From assembly GCF_024713975.1 (NCBI RefSeq), contig NC_091108.1:2414501-2478500 (forward strand): a DNA stretch of 64,000 nt. Reading direction: 5' to 3'. The number at the start of each line of letters is the position of its first letter. The first letter of the stretch is position 1. This stretch comes from Paralichthys olivaceus (lineage: Eukaryota > Chordata > Actinopteri > Pleuronectiformes > Paralichthyidae). The position numbers and the translations under genes are program-made. This document shows, piece after piece, positions 1 to 13,260 of the stretch. The notes under the pieces are model-generated. The model made no database searches, was not told the origin of the DNA, and saw only the letters and a list, made by a program, of their open reading frames with translations.

Positions 1-68
1 ATTCTGTATAATCAAAAAATATTTACAGTATTAAATGTGCATGGGTCACCTTTGTTATTGTGTTTCAG

Positions 69-1091
69 GCTCAACAGCTGATCACGATTTGCAGAGAATA
101 CATCGTGGGTCTGACTATGGAGACTGAGAGGAAGAAGCTGCCGAAAGACACATTGGAGCAGCAGAAGAGGCTGTGTGAGGTAAAAATCTGGAGTCAGGGC
201 TGTTGGAGACAGACAATAACTTGTTTTGGCTCAAAGTTTACATCACGGTGAGTGTGATACATTTGTTTTCGGGCCTATACCAAGGTTTTTTTTTTTTTCC
301 CCTTCCAGATGGCTGCTTATTTCACCCACTGTAATCTCCAGCCTGTCCACATGGTGCTGGTGTTGCGCACGGCCCTGAACCTCTTCTTCAAACTGCGTAA
401 CTTCAAAACAGCTGCTGGCTTTGCACGCCGCCTGCTGGAGCTGGGGCCGAAGCCTGATGTAGCGCAGCAGGTTGGTTGTGCGACTCCCACAGAAGCACTG
501 ATATTAAAGTTTTTATTTTTTACATGGAGCACAATTCTGTTTCTTAATCTTCTATCATAACGTTAACTCTCTCCCTGCTATTCAGACCCGCAAGATTTTG
601 GCTGCATGCGAGAAGACCCTGACAGATGCACACCAGTTGAACTACGACCCCCACAATCCATTTGACCTGTGCGCTGCATCGTTTGTCCCCCTGTACCGTG
701 GACGCCCTGTTGAGAAGTGTCCTCTGTCTGGAGCCTGCTACTGTCCCACGTACAAAGGCCAGATCTGCAGGGTCACTCAGGTAGATCTGCACGGCCATGT
801 ACAACTTAACAATCAACCTAAAAGGCTTTTCAAATCAAGAGAATGCATAATTTACATCCGGTACATCAGTATAGTCAAATGAAATCCAATACAACATGTC
901 CAGTACTTTACTATGGTGTTGATTATAAACATATAATTTAATTTACACTTCTGACAGTTTCATCAAAACATAAATTTGTAAAGATTGGCTTTAAACTGTG
1001 TTAAAAACTTTCATTTTACTTTATTTTCTAGGTGACGGAGATCGGGAAGGATGTGATCGGTCTGCGTGTGAGTCCTCTCCAGTTCCGTTAA
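69..1091 (+). CDS. copa: coatomer subunit alpha, C-terminal end (partial gene)
   Basis: These are the last four coding exons of the COPI alpha subunit: 69-179, 309-470, 586-780 and 1032-1091 (TAA at 1089-1091). Each has AG/GT borders, and all four are in phase 0. They encode 175 residues of the COPI C-terminal domain, the part that binds epsilon-COP. It includes the stretch [19 protein letters not shown], then [19 protein letters not shown], a cysteine-rich [20 protein letters not shown] and the family's usual end [10 protein letters not shown]. Alpha-COP is a cytosolic coat scaffold for Golgi-to-ER retrograde vesicles. The WD40 N-terminal part lies outside the window to the left; bases 1-68 are intron. 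ncstn follows on the same strand about 790 bases downstream. Identity is very sure because the exact C-terminus is recognisable. Confidence 0.96.
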
Positions 1092-1403
1092 GAGGACATA
1101 AAGACGAAGACTCTGCTCAGCAAAACACATCCACACTTACTCTGTAGAAATAATAGCTATCGACACGACGAATTAAAGCAGAGATATATATATGTTTGAT
1201 CACAGTGATGTGAAAAACTTTTAAACCCTTTCAACTATCTTAATTCAATGCACCATCTTCCCTGCAGAAGGCTTGTCTCTTCTTCGGCATCGTCTCCGTG
1301 CTGTGGCTGTATTAAACCTGTAATCATAACCGCTGTCTCTTTTCTGACCTCTATGAGATGATTCACTCGAAGTGAGCGACGCCGCTCTGTGTATCTGGAG
1401 GAA

Positions 1404-1409
1404 AATAAA
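1404..1409 (+). terminator. copa: candidate polyadenylation signal of copa
   Basis: An AATAAA hexamer lies about 310 bases after the copa stop codon. Weaker ATTAAA-like hexamers occur earlier (about 1172 and 1312). This is the only canonical hexamer between the copa stop and the next gene. The real cleavage site is not determined. Confidence 0.45.
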
Positions 1410-1523
1410 AACTACATTTGTGAACGGAAGCGTGTGTTCTTGAGGTTCTTCTGATGTGGTTTGGATGCATGTGCGCTCACCTTGCGGCTGATGCGCTGGA
1501 GGAGGATGAGATTAATGTGTGGG

Positions 1524-1530
1524 TATAAAA
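1524..1530 (+). promoter_or_regulatory. TATA-like box between copa and ncstn
   Basis: A TATAAAA within GGGTATAAAAGTG lies about 350 bases upstream of the ncstn start codon and after the copa polyadenylation hexamer. It could place an ncstn transcription start near 1555. Housekeeping genes such as ncstn often lack a TATA box, so this may be chance. Confidence 0.25.
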
Positions 1531-1880
1531 GTGTCGCAGGGAAATTACAAATTCACTACAGGTCTGAGTCACCGGGCAGGAGAAGAAAGCTGAATTTTTA
1601 AAAAAAACATGGAGGTGAACTGAGTTGGGTGGATAAATATATTCACTGCAGGTAAAGATGTTGAACTGAGCTGCAGCTGTTATTGAATAAACAAAATGAA
1701 GCTGCAGAAATCAAAAGGTGCCATTTTGACAAAGAGTCCATCTTTCTTTCCATCTCTCACCATCTTATTTATTTATTTATTTATTTATTTTCGGACGCCA
1801 GCGGAACCAAACTGCGGAACCCGGACGTTTCTCATGTCGACACTTCCTGTTGTGCCTCTCTTGCTTTTCAAACCAGGAAG

Positions 1881-4800
1881 ATGGATCCGCTCTCGAACAA
1901 GTGGATTGTTCCTCTGCTCGCTTGTTGTGTTTTCGTGGGTGAGTTGTGTCTCGGCTGCGTGTTCGTGTGTTTGTTACCGAGCTGAGTGTGTTTGTGTGTT
2001 TAGCAGCTAGCATGAGGGACTTCTTTGTGCTAGCCGAATGCTAGGCTAGCCCCCGGTTTGGGCTTTAATCTCCATTGCTGCTTCCTTCGTTCTTTCTTTC
2101 TTTTATTTTTTTAAAGCTAATGTCTCAATGGATCGTCTGGAATCTGAACACGTTTATAATCGAGGGTTCAGTTCAGATTAAACTATTGTTTCTTTGTTAT
2201 TAGTTCTTTCCGGTGAGTTGTGTCTGTCCCTCCCGAGAAGAGCGACTCAACATCAGCGTGACTGCTCGTGATTCCCCCGCCGCCGCCGCCGCCCGGGGCT
2301 CGGGGATTACATTCTACATTTTCATGATTTTAATTTTAATTTCATTATTCGGGAACTCAAGAGTCTCAGATTGTGCTCCAGTGAAGTCGTTCCCGCATCT
2401 TCAGGCTAACCTGGTGAATTCGGCACACACCTGACGAGCCGGGGCTTCAACACATTTGAGTTAAAACGAGTTTTAATCTCACATTTGTGTTGTTGCTTTC
2501 ACATCTGAACTGAAAAGACCAAACGCAGTTAAAAGTAAATCCACAGTTACAGTTTTACATTCACTCATTATGAACTGAACTTTAACTCTGACTGGACCTC
2601 ATGTAATGGTTCATGTGCAGTGAATGGATTTCTAGTTTTTACACTGTTTATATTAGTTTTTATTCATTTCATCCATATTGTTTTAATATTCCTTACACTT
2701 TAGTATTGCACATTACACATTATTACTCACTAATGCCGATTCCTGACTCTCGCTGCTGTGATACTTGGGGCAGCAGTAGCTCAGTCCATAAGGATTTGGC
2801 TTGGGAACCGGAGGGTGGCCGGTTCAAGTCCAGCATGGACCATAATCATGGAAGGTGGACTGGTAGCTGGAGAGGTGTCAGTTCACCTCCTGGGCACTGC
2901 TGAGGTGCCCTTGAGCAAGGCACCGTACCCCCCAATCGCTCATAGGGCGCTTTTCCTGGGGCTGCCCATCACTCTACCATCTCTCTCCATAATGTGCATG
3001 TCTTGAGCCCTGTGTGTGTGTGTGGGATTGTGGGTTAATGCATGTATAAAATGAAAAACATGAGTGTAAAAAGAATTTCCCCTTGTGGGATCAATAAAGG
3101 AAGTTTACTTTACTTACTTACTGCACATTTCCCCATCGTTAGACTGATAAAGCATTATCTTATCTCAGGTAGGTTTATTAGTTTAAGTCCAATTCTTTGA
3201 TTAGAACTAGTTTTCATACAATCCGTGAAACGTATTTGGCGCCAAGTTGTGAAGAAACTATTCAAAATGCAGTAAAGGCAGAACTCCCTTCTGCTACTTG
3301 ACAACGTATAACAATACCACAATGTAAGTGAAAGTTATATATCCAGTATATTATATTATACTACGCAGGCACCATTTTAATGTAGCTCACTTGAACGTCG
3401 GGCACTCAGAGAACACATACTTATGAAAACACATTGAAAGTCACTAAACCAGATTTTTTATTTGCACACACTCATAAATACCAGTTCTCTAATCATGTCT
3501 AATGTTTTTCATCATGAATTACTCTCCCTGAGAAATTGAATGAATTCTTCCCGGTCCCGTAACAGATTTTATTAATTTATCATATGTTATGTTCATAAAA
3601 TCTTAATTTGTGATGTAATTAGAAACTATTGATTTTTAAATATGAGTTCCAGCTGCAGCAGCGGGGTGCGAGAAGTGTTAAACTGATGATTGGGTCAGGC
3701 AGGAGTCATTTCTCTTTCTTTTCTTCACTGGGAAAGAAAGCACAAAACAATAAACCTGGAGGTAATGGAGGTCAGATATCAGCTTTGCCAGGTCAATCCG
3801 TAAACCGTGTCTGATCCAGACATGAAGATATTAGAAATGTGTGTGAGAGATAAAAGATCCAGGTTTCACTTGAGGTTTAGTAAACAGTTAAATTCCAGTT
3901 TTAACTGTGTTTCATAGATTTTTCTAAACTGTTCCTCTTGTGCAGCTGTTAAATTGCCTTTTTATTTTTTTTTTATTGCAGGTGTCGGCTGTAATTCTGT
4001 GGACAAGAAGATTTACGTGCATCTCAATTACACCGTCTCGTGTGTGCGACTGCTCAATGCAACACATCAAATCGGCTGCCAGTGTGAGTGAAGCAGTACA
4101 TTCACTGTTTCTGTTCCTACGATGAAGTATTTGTGATAGTTTTCAGGCTCTTGAATGTGCTGCGTGTCCTCAAACCCTCTGCACATCTTCCACCGCACTT
4201 GTTTAGTAAAAAAAAAAAAAAAAAAAAAATTACTCCACTGTGTATTCAAAGCATTTTTTGAGGAATTTTCTCTGTGGTTGCTTCAGGCAGTCCAACAAAT
4301 TAAATCAATTCTGGGGCTTTGAAAGTTAGAAATTAGTTATCAAACGCACTGACAGACATTTACCAACAGACTCATTTCACTGAGATCCACCACAGAGCGC
4401 CACAGGACATAGACTCCTCCCTGAGACTGACTAACCCTGGACGTTTTGATCCTGACAGCACATTTAGATCATGACTCATTGGAATTCATCATGTGTTTAA
4501 TATATTTTACATATTCATATTTGATTTCTGTTTAGATGTATATCTCAGATTTGTACATACTTCTTTGATATTCTGTTTCTATTCATTCCCTGGGTCTCTA
4601 TAGATTTCTATTCTCTATTTCCTATATTTCATTTCCTATTTCTGATTTTAGCCTCCTTGTCGGGTAACGTGGGCGTGCTTCATGTGCTGGAGTCGGAGGA
4701 TAAGCTGGACTGGGTCCTGAGCTCAGGTCTCAATCCCCCTTACATCGTCATCCTGGAGTCCTCGCTCTTTACCAGGTAAATGTAACGCGCCTCACCCTGT

Positions 4801-7800
4801 GCAGGGATCACACACAGCCGTGCTCCATGACGGTTGGTCTTGCTGTCTGTCTTCTGTGCCACGCTGACTATCGTCTGTGTCCACCGTCTGCCCGACAGAT
4901 CCATAATGATGAAGCTGAAGGGCGCCTCCAGGAGGGTGGCAGGCGTTGCTGTTGTGGCGCCAAACGCGAACCTGGCGGACGCCTTTTCTCCGCACACCAC
5001 CTGTCCCAACGAGAACTCAGGTGGGTGGATATTTTTTGCGAGCTGTGACACGTCCTTCAGTATCACACAAGTTGCAGAGATACATTTCAGTTTTATGATC
5101 CGCCAGAGGGCACGGTGATTGAAGTCACACGCTGTGGTCGTTTCAGATTTACTGCCATGTGAATTATTTCTGAAACGTAGCAGTGTTACCAGTTTAACAC
5201 GTTTGTCACCAAACCAAGATTTATTGTGTCATTTTAATGTTTCTTCCAAGGCTCGAAATAATATTGGAAACACTGCATGTAAGAGTTAAAGTGCAGAAGG
5301 CAGTGTGTGTGTGTGTGTGTGTGACCATAGTTTTTATGTTTTAAAGATTTGTATCATGCACGTGATAGAAAATGCCAGATATTGCAGTTGGGTACTAATA
5401 TTTAAAGACCCAGTATATGCATTTTCATTGTGTTTATTATTTGTGCACAGTACACAATGTTGTTGCTGATGTTCCCTCTGTGTTTCCCTCAGGTGTTTAT
5501 TCAGAGACCTACGGTCCAGCCCTGGCTAATTGTAACACGACTGTGTGGAACCCTCAGGGAAACGGGCTGTCCTATGAGGAGTTTGATTTCCCCATATTCT
5601 CTCTCAAAGACGACAACGACACTCAGGTCATACGACAGGTACATGTGAAGTTTTTTTTGTCTTTAATCCCGATGTACTCATCCGTGTTTATAGGCAGGCC
5701 GCTGTGCAAAAAGTCGAATTGTTTTACAGTCGAAATCGTTTCACGTCTGATCTGAACTCAGAGGTGGTTGAGAGTTGGAATGAAGCCAGTTGCTCTGACG
5801 ATCATGTCGTGGCACATTATGTTGAGATTATTTTACAGAACTCCACGAATCATTTGCTGTTTTTCCACCACTGCATGTGACGGAAACCGGCCGATCATAT
5901 CACACAGGACTCAGACGTCCTCCTCTGTGAGTGTGCCTGTGGTTTATTCCCTCTGTGAGTCGCTGAGCTCAACATGACCGGTCTTTATCTCAGCTCTCGG
6001 TTCCACGTCACTGATAATGTGGACTGTAGAAACTCCTTCATACTGCTGTGAAGGACTGGGTCGGTCGCTCTGTTCTTTAGTCCAGAGGTTGTCGTCGTGT
6101 TGTGGTTTATTTGTGCGAGTTTAAAACCTTTTGGTTTTCTCTCCGTCTCTGATGAAATGTTAGAGTGGACGAGGGGAACCGCTCTGTAAACCAGCAATTT
6201 CAGGTTGGATGGCTGCGGTGTCAAAATGATACGTTTATTCCCGTGGTCGTCACAGTTTCTGTGGCCAACGTTACCGTGAGCAGGGAGCGAGACCCAATGG
6301 TCATGTTTTCACTCTGTCCTCTGGTTTGCTGTTAGTTTGTCAGCAGGATTACGCAAAACGCTTTTCCTCAAAACGTGGTGGAGGGACTGGACTTGGATCA
6401 AGAAAGAACCTGTTAAATTTTGTTGCAGATCTACAGACAAAGTGGCTTCATCGTCTTTAGAAACAAACACTCACAAAGACCTTCCGTGCACTTGTCTCTG
6501 TCCGCAGTGTTACTTGGACCATAACCTTCCTGTGAACGGCACTCCTCAGTACCCGCTGTGTGCCATGGAGCTCTACTCCCACATGTTCGCCGTCACCGAC
6601 ACGGCCACCTGCATGAGAAGAAATGATATCAACCTAAGCATCAACCCAGGTGTTTTATAATGGCCATGAAACTCTGCCAGGAAGAAAATTCAATTGAGGA
6701 GGAAAATACCAATTCTGAGCCATGACTTGATTTGTGTTTTATCCTGTGTCGTCTCTTAGAGATGGTGTGTGACCCACTGGGGGACTTTAATGTGTGGGGC
6801 TCCACCAGGCCAATCAATAACACGGCCAAGGGCCACAAGATGTGGGAGAGTGTGGTCATAGCAGCCGCCAGGGTGAGTTTCTGGAAAGACTCCTCCTTCT
6901 CAAAAAGTCGCACTGTCCACGTGACCTCAGCTTGATAGATTTTCTCCCCTCCTCTCTCCAGTTGGACAGCAGGTCGTTTTTCTTCGACATCGCTCCAGGA
7001 GCCGAGAGTGGAGTCTCTGGGTTCGTCACCCTGCTGGCGGCCGCTCACGCTCTGCGTGACGCCACCCAGGAGGCCCAGCCCAACCGCACCATCCTCTACA
7101 CCTTCTTCCAGGGGGTCAGTTGTTACCGAGCTCGATCACGTCACTTAATGTTAGTTTTCTTTGGAGCGCCTTGCTCATGTTTGTTTTGCGGTTTGACCCC
7201 AGGAAACCTTTGACTACATCGGCAGTTCGAGGATGGTGTATGAGATGGAGAACGGTCAGTTTGCAGTGGATCTGGACAATATTCACTCAGTACTGGAGAT
7301 TGGACAGGTGTGTACTGCCGACCGACTTCTGTTCGATGTATCAACCTGCACTACTACAGTATTAGATGTACTTTATGTTCATGTGTGTTTACAGAATTTG
7401 TCTGTTTGATGAATTTCCTCGCCACAGGTGGGACTTCGTAGTGACTCCAGACTCTGGCTTCACACGGATCCTGTTTCCAGGAGGAACGTCAGCGTCAACA
7501 AGGAGGTTTGTATTTGTGTTTATTTTAGAGTTTTTACAGAAAGACGCGTACAATCACTGCCGGAGAAAAGAGGGGATTTAAATATACAGCAAAAATAATC
7601 ATTAGCTGAATCTCATACATTGAAATAATGTAATAAAATATATATATTTCTAATAAGAACCTCAAAAACTTGTAATCGCTTTTGAGCGGAAAATATGTTA
7701 TAAATATAAAGTCTGCAAAATCAATTTCTTCTCATTGTTTTGTTTCAGGTGGAGGATTTCATTGGAAACTTGCGCACGGCTGCTGTAAATCTAAGTGTCA

Positions 7801-10594
7801 CACCGGAGGAGCCCGGTGTCTCTCAGCCTCTCCCGCCGTCGTCCTTCCAGCGTTTCCTGCGATCTCGGTCGATCCCCGGTGTTGTTCTCGAGGATCACCA
7901 GTCTTCGTTCACCAACAAGTAAATCCGAGTTTCGTGACGTTAGAATCTGTTTTCCTCGAGGAACACACGTGTTCATTGTTTCTGTTCTGTGCGCAGGTTC
8001 TATGAGAGTATGTACGATAACGGAGAATACATGAACATGTCTTACCCTCCGAATCTGACGCCAGAGGAGCAGCTGGAATTTGTCACGGACAAAGCGAAGG
8101 TATTTCGATTTAACACTGATTACCAATGTTTAATTACCTTCACAGATAGAATCCATTACTTAAAATCTTCATACTTTCTCTGCGATGCTTCTGTTTATAG
8201 AAACGTTACACAGATGTTGCAGCTCCTATAAAGATTTTCTTAATTTCTCTTCTCTTGCATCTTTCAGGCTCTGACGGAGGTGGCCACCCTGGTTGCTCGG
8301 GCTCTGTACAAGCAGGCGGGAGGAGCAGAATCCATGCTGGACAGCATCAAAGCCGACCCTCAGATCGTAAGACTGCTCGATTTTATTTGTAGGGTTAATA
8401 CGCACGTTTCAATCGTATCTAACAGCTCACTGTTCATATTCTACGTTTATTTGACCCTTTTCAAATATTGAGAAAATAGTGTTTTGACAGTGCAAGTCAA
8501 CATGTACATGAAAATACTATTTTAACTACCAGACACCGTGTTTTCTTCTTCGTCGTCACACGGTTGTTACTCTTCGCTGACACCTCTGGCTCATGTTTTG
8601 TGTCGTCTCTGTTCTGTTTGTCTCAGGTGACCCAGATGCTGTATGGTTTCCTTGTCCGGACAAATAACTCCTGGTTCCAGCAGCTAATCCCCTCGGACTT
8701 CATGAGTCACCTGTGTAAGTTCTTATAAGAGCTAATCCTGTTTAAACTAGAATCTACACATGCGGTCAACAAGGGACGACGCTGGTCGACTCAAACACAA
8801 CACTTCAACCAGAAATGAAATGAAAACTGCTGTGTGCAGTGTTTGCATCTGACTTTTGGGGTTTTTAACAAAACGCAGCGTTGACTTTTTTGACATGACG
8901 TCATTTAGTTTGGAGCCAACTCTGAGTAAATGTTGTGTCTGAGGTTGGACAAGTTGTCACATGTTGCGTCTCAACCACTGCAGAAAATAACACCAGCGAT
9001 TATCTGACCAATGAGAATCTGTCCTGACGAGAGCTTGTTGAACAGGAGACTGCAGCTTTTACTGATTTCTATTGTTAGACTTTTAATTATTGACACTTTT
9101 GTCACCGCTGATGTGAAGAAAAAAAATACATTTCCAGACGCAGAACGATTATTCCCTCTGTTTTTCTTTCTCTTAGCCAACAGACCGCCTAACTTGTACG
9201 TCGGTGCCATCCAGCAGGCAAGTGAACCGACCGTTCTGGTGCAGTACCTGCTGGCCAACCTGACGGGCAGCACCGTCAACATCAGCCGGGAAAACTGCCA
9301 GAGCCAGAGTGAGGATGACGACGACAAGGAGAGCAGACATGTAAGACAAATACTGATGGAGTCTCTGTTTTTATTGATTTGCTTTGATTGACTAATTATT
9401 TTTCTTTATTTATGTAATAATGAGAAATGTTTGCAGTGTCTAAAATCACGTCTTCAGAATTTCTTCTTGTACAAACAAAATCCAAAGATATTCAATCTAT
9501 TGTCATCGAAAGCAAAGAGACACTGAAACCAGTAAATATTTAATGTTTCTGCCTGATGGATCCATCACTCATCAAATTCGTCAGATTAACTTTGTCTAAA
9601 TTATTCAAGCTCTACAAATGCTATTAGCTGGAAGTGGAAACATGAGACAGAGTGATTGGAAAAACTGTAATTAAAGAAATACATTTGTTTGCTCTCAGTT
9701 AATATTATGAGTAGGAATTAAAAAAATAAATATATTCTTTATTGTCTCCTCCCTCAGATGTACAGCTACATGTGGGTTCAGGGTGCGGCCCCGCCCAACA
9801 GCACACAGCGGGAGGGTTACTGTGTCCGCTCCAGTGCCCGTCTCTCCAAAGCCGTGTCCCCGGCATTCGACCTGCGGGAGTTCACCTCCAGAGATTACTC
9901 CACGTGGACCGAGTCCCGGTGGAAGCCCTTCAAGGGACGCATATTCCTGGTGGCAAGTCACGAACTGGAGGTACGGCCGTCCTTCACCGCCTCAGGGTCA
10001 AAGACGCAGACACTTTATTCAGAGAGATTTTGCAGTGTGAATTTCCTCAGGTGTCCTCGGGACGGGATGACCCGATACTCGCCCGTGTATCGGCAAGATG
10101 GCAACGTTCGTGTCAGAGATATTTAGGCTTAATTTCTGTATGGTGGGATGAAGTGGAGACGCGTCGTCCATCTTTATTCACAGTCTGTGCCTCCGCTCAG
10201 TGTTTAGAAGCTAATAGAGAATTAGCGGCTGAAGAAAGTGGAACGTTAAGATGCTATTTAGCCAAATATTTCCCTCAGGATCTCGAGTCGACCAAAACAA
10301 AGCTGAAGGGAGAATTGACATTTGATTTAAATTCATCAGGTGGACAGAAATAAATGCTAATGTTAACAAATCTGCTTTAAAGCTGCGTTAATGTGTTGTT
10401 GTTCTGGAAAAACTTTCCCAGTGATCATTTGAACTTTTCCATTAAAACTCTCCTTCCTTCACCTCCTCCAGATGTTGACGTTGGGTGTTGGCGTCGGCAT
10501 TTTGGTGACGTCCCTCCTTCTGACGTACTTTATCAGCGCTAAGGCCGACATACTCTTCAGCTCGGGGAGGGAATCCACCAGCGCCACCTACTGA
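1881..10594 (+). CDS. ncstn: nicastrin, gamma-secretase subunit (17 coding exons)
   Basis: Complete gene for the large type I membrane subunit of gamma-secretase, which gates substrates such as Notch and APP fragments for presenilin. Coding exons: 1881-1938, 3982-4083, 4652-4775, 4899-5020, 5493-5638, 6508-6649, 6760-6872, 6962-7114, 7203-7307, 7428-7505, 7749-7918, 7997-8099, 8268-8366, 8627-8714, 9177-9340, 9758-9970, 10472-10594 (TGA). They total 2103 nt, or 700 aa; human is 709 with the same number of exons. Exon 1 gives a short basic-then-hydrophobic signal peptide ([19 protein letters not shown]). The family's DYIGS motif is intact in [16 protein letters not shown] (residues 321-336), including the preceding Glu. 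Many N-glycosylation sequons follow. The last exon carries the single membrane span ([18 protein letters not shown]) and a short tail ending SATY. No frameshift is seen. The start ATG sits at the signal peptide and is well placed. Confidence 0.96.
2766..3122 (+). repeat. tRNA-derived SINE in ncstn intron 1
   Basis: A tRNA-like head carries an A-box-like TAGCTCAGTCC (2777-2787) and a B-box GGTTCAAGTCC (2821-2831), so RNA polymerase III promoter elements are visible. An unrelated body follows, then a short TG run, and then a tail with TTTCCCCTTGTGGGATCAAT ending in AAAGGAAG. That tail is, from memory, widely shared by teleost SINEs and their partner LINEs. It ends in a TTTACTTTACTTACTTAC-like simple tail. 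It lies in the sense orientation of ncstn. Confidence 0.8.
5304..5324. repeat. (GT)n microsatellite, ncstn intron 4
   Basis: Pure GT dinucleotide run of about ten units inside the intron between 5020 and 5493. Confidence 0.9.
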
Positions 10595-12300
10595 TCCACG
10601 CCGAGGCGACGCAGGCCCACGACCACTATTACTTCTACGATTACTACTTTTACTTTTATTACAGACATTGACAGGACATTTTCTTCAAAACACACAATGG
10701 TTAGGTACACACAGGTGGGACACAGCAGCTGGATGAGGGTGGGGGTGTGGGTGTGGTTATTAGACGACGACTCCGTGGTTGTAGACTCGCGTCTGTGAGG
10801 CGCGAGACGAGGACTGGACCGAACTAGATTGACCTGGGTGGATCTGGACTCATCAGGGTTAGAAAACGCTGGTCAGGCACCAGAGGACCCTGCCAGCGGA
10901 AAAATAAGATGTTTATATTTCTTTTGTTTTAGTTTTTTTTTTTCTTTTTATTGTCAAAGAATGTTTCGGTTCACTGTGTCACGTGACAGGCACAAAAACA
11001 TGAAACGTTAATTTGAGTGTGTGTGATTGTGAATATGTAAATGTGACTGAGTGTGTCCACAAGTGGCCGCGTGACTGAGTGCGTACGATTATTTGTAAGA
11101 GTGTGAGTGAGCTTTATATGAGGATTGCGATGGTGCACTACTGTAGCTGTCTTTTCTGTCATGTAGTTAAAATATCACTCAGTTCTAATGATGAGAAACC
11201 ACTTTGTGAGTCAGTGAACAAGTAGAAACATACTTAAATTTTTGTTTTGCAAAATCTGGAAACGTATGGTGAGCTGTTTAATTTTAATAAGTTCTAGAAC
11301 CTGGGAGAAACGTCACTCTAATTTATATTGTTCAATCCCAGCACGTGTAAAACTACACATGTATGTGGTTTTCAACACACTGCGGTTTCACATATTGTGA
11401 TATTTGTCTGGAGAAGAAGAGATTCCTAAACATTCGAGAGTCTGACGAGACCGCAAAACGTTTCACTGAGCATCGATCGGCTGCTGAAATCTTCCAGATC
11501 CAGTCAGACATCTTTTTGCTTTGACACTGAACATGTGTCGGTACTCCGGCTGTGCACTCGTTTTCTCACAAGGTTTCTTTTGACTTCTGAAAAATTGTGA
11601 CTACGGGCAAGAGTTTTTAATTTTGTTGATGGATGTTCATTTAATGGCTGGAATAAACGACCAGTTGTGATGCCTTGATGAAGAAATAAACATTGCTTCT
11701 TTTCCAGTTTTTTATTTCTTGGTGGTTTGACTTCAAGACTTTAGTTTATTAGAGCTCGTGAACTGGACCGGCACCAATCCATGAAAAAAGAACCAACAAG
11801 GATAACACGGCCTCAGTTTACTCGTTTTATTTGGGTTAACCCGTCTTTGTCTCACTCACCTTACGGAGAATAAGCAGGAGGGAAGGTGCTAATTTCTGTT
11901 TCCACTAACACACAGTATAATTGAGTGTAGATACTTATTTACAGAAGCTTTCTCTCGCTCATCGTTTTATTCTGATAAACGTTTCCTCACTGACATAAGC
12001 CGTGAAGTAACACGTCACCGAATTAGATTCATGATCTGCTGCTCCAGAGCCAGGACTTGAATCGTTCTTTATCAAAGACCACGAGTGCTTCTGATGTGAA
12101 AAACTCAAAAAAACATTTCAAACGGCCGGTGTGGAATTCTTTCAGTTCCTCTCCCAGACCTCCGTCCTCTCGGCTTTTCTTTTTACACTTCACCTGAGGA
12201 CCCTTGAATCCACCACAGCTGCAAAGACAATTGAACTCCAGTTATTGTTATTGTGTGTGGTTGTGCACTTTGTGTGTGATTGTGCACTTTCTCACTAGCC
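10595..12300 (+). other. ncstn 3' UTR and gap to vangl2
   Basis: No coding exon is seen here. The first ~1.1 kb is presumed ncstn 3' UTR. AATAAA hexamers at 11652-11657 and 11685-11690 are the likely polyadenylation signals. A perfect palindromic E-box GTCACGTGAC lies at 10978-10987. The stretch 11710-12300 is AT-rich, with nothing recognisable. A bHLH gene (nhlh1), which sits between NCSTN and VANGL2 in human, was looked for and not found. Confidence 0.6.
11652..11690 (+). terminator. ncstn: ncstn polyadenylation signals (two AATAAA)
   Basis: Two AATAAA hexamers 33 bases apart (11652-11657, 11685-11690), followed by T-rich sequence (TTGCTTCTTTTCCAGTTTTTTATTTC), as expected downstream of a cleavage site. 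About 1.06-1.1 kb after the stop codon. Confidence 0.65.
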
Positions 12301-12315
12301 TGTACTCTGTGAGGG

Positions 12316-13260
12316 TGACGTCATCACACAGAGAGAGAGAGAGAGAGAGAGACCCTCCTGTCCCCCCCCCCACGGGGGGGAGACACGGGAGGAGGGGCCA
12401 AACCAGGAGAGGAGGCGGGGCGCTCGACGCTACGGCTGAGTGGAGGAAAGAAAGTGGAAAGTGAGAAAATAGCTTGAATGGACGATCCGGAATAAGTAAG
12501 TGGTGTTTTGTTTTTGTGTGAGCGTGTGTTTTTAAAAAAATGTGCAGAAATGCTGCGGGTGTCGGTGGTTTGTGTGGCCGCGTGAGGAGCGAGGGACGCG
12601 GGGGACGCAGGAGCCGCAGCTCGGCTCCGGTTTCCACAAACAATAGTCGAGAGGACGCGATGGTCGCCGTCTTTTTTTTTTTTTTTTTTTGTCTTGAAAC
12701 CACAGGAAAGTTCAGGACCCTCGCTGGCTCTATTGTTGTTCCCCCCCCCCCCTTGAGGTCGAGTATCCGCGGGGATCGAACTCAAACACGGGAGTGGTGG
12801 TTCGGTGCTCCGGTGGAAACTACCGGGGTGGTTTGTGTTTTTTTAAATCTCGAGGTTTCGGGGTGATGAGTCTGGGAGCAGCGAGCGCGTCCAGCTCGGT
12901 TCTAGGCCCGAAGCTTTTGAATCGTCTCCTCGGTGGGAACGTGAGAGCGCCCATTCATTTACCGTGAGGAGGAGGAGGAAGGAGGAGGAAGGAGGAGAAC
13001 CGACGAGCATTCGGGTGATTTGGCATCAGGACGCGAGCCGGTGGGGCCTGGGAGTCTCCCATTGTCCTGCGCCTCTCCGACACCCTCCTGCTCTCGGTGC
13101 GCGGGTCGCTCTCCCTCTCCGGCCCCGGCTCCTCGCAGTGAGTGCCGGTGTGTCCGTGGCCCTTTGTGCGTGAGGAGTGTGTTTTGAATTATTAATGCGG
13201 GACCCACTGTTGATCCAGCGGGGGGAACGTGGAGGGGGCCCCCCGGTGCCTTCTCTCTGC
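12316..13260 (+). promoter_or_regulatory. vangl2: CpG-rich region, candidate vangl2 promoter and first non-coding exon
   Basis: A GC- and CpG-rich block of nearly 1 kb stands out from AT-rich flanks. It opens with a perfect cAMP-response element TGACGTCA (12316-12323) and a (GA)n run, then C- and G-homopolymers. Plausible splice donors for an untranslated first exon are AATAA|GTAAGT (after 12494) and TCGCA|GTGAGT (after 13137); neither can be confirmed here. The region sits about 7 kb upstream of the vangl2 exon that holds the start codon, on the same side as the gene's direction of transcription, and no other gene lies between. Assignment to vangl2 is by position. Confidence 0.5.

Noticed and set aside
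2777..2840. tRNA gene
   Set aside because: A- and B-boxes are present but the sequence is a SINE head with a long non-tRNA body and tail.
8896..8903. Perfect CRE TGACGTCA in ncstn intron 14
   Set aside because: An isolated octamer deep inside a gene with no promoter features nearby; likely chance.
9742..10353. 203-codon plus-strand frame across ncstn exon 16 and intron 16
   Set aside because: The true frame of exon 16 is the one beginning [10 protein letters not shown]; this one is a shifted shadow that reads into the intron.
12248..12866. Several 100-150 codon frames on both strands
   Set aside because: GC-rich promoter region with (GA)n, poly-C and poly-T runs; the frames are compositional.
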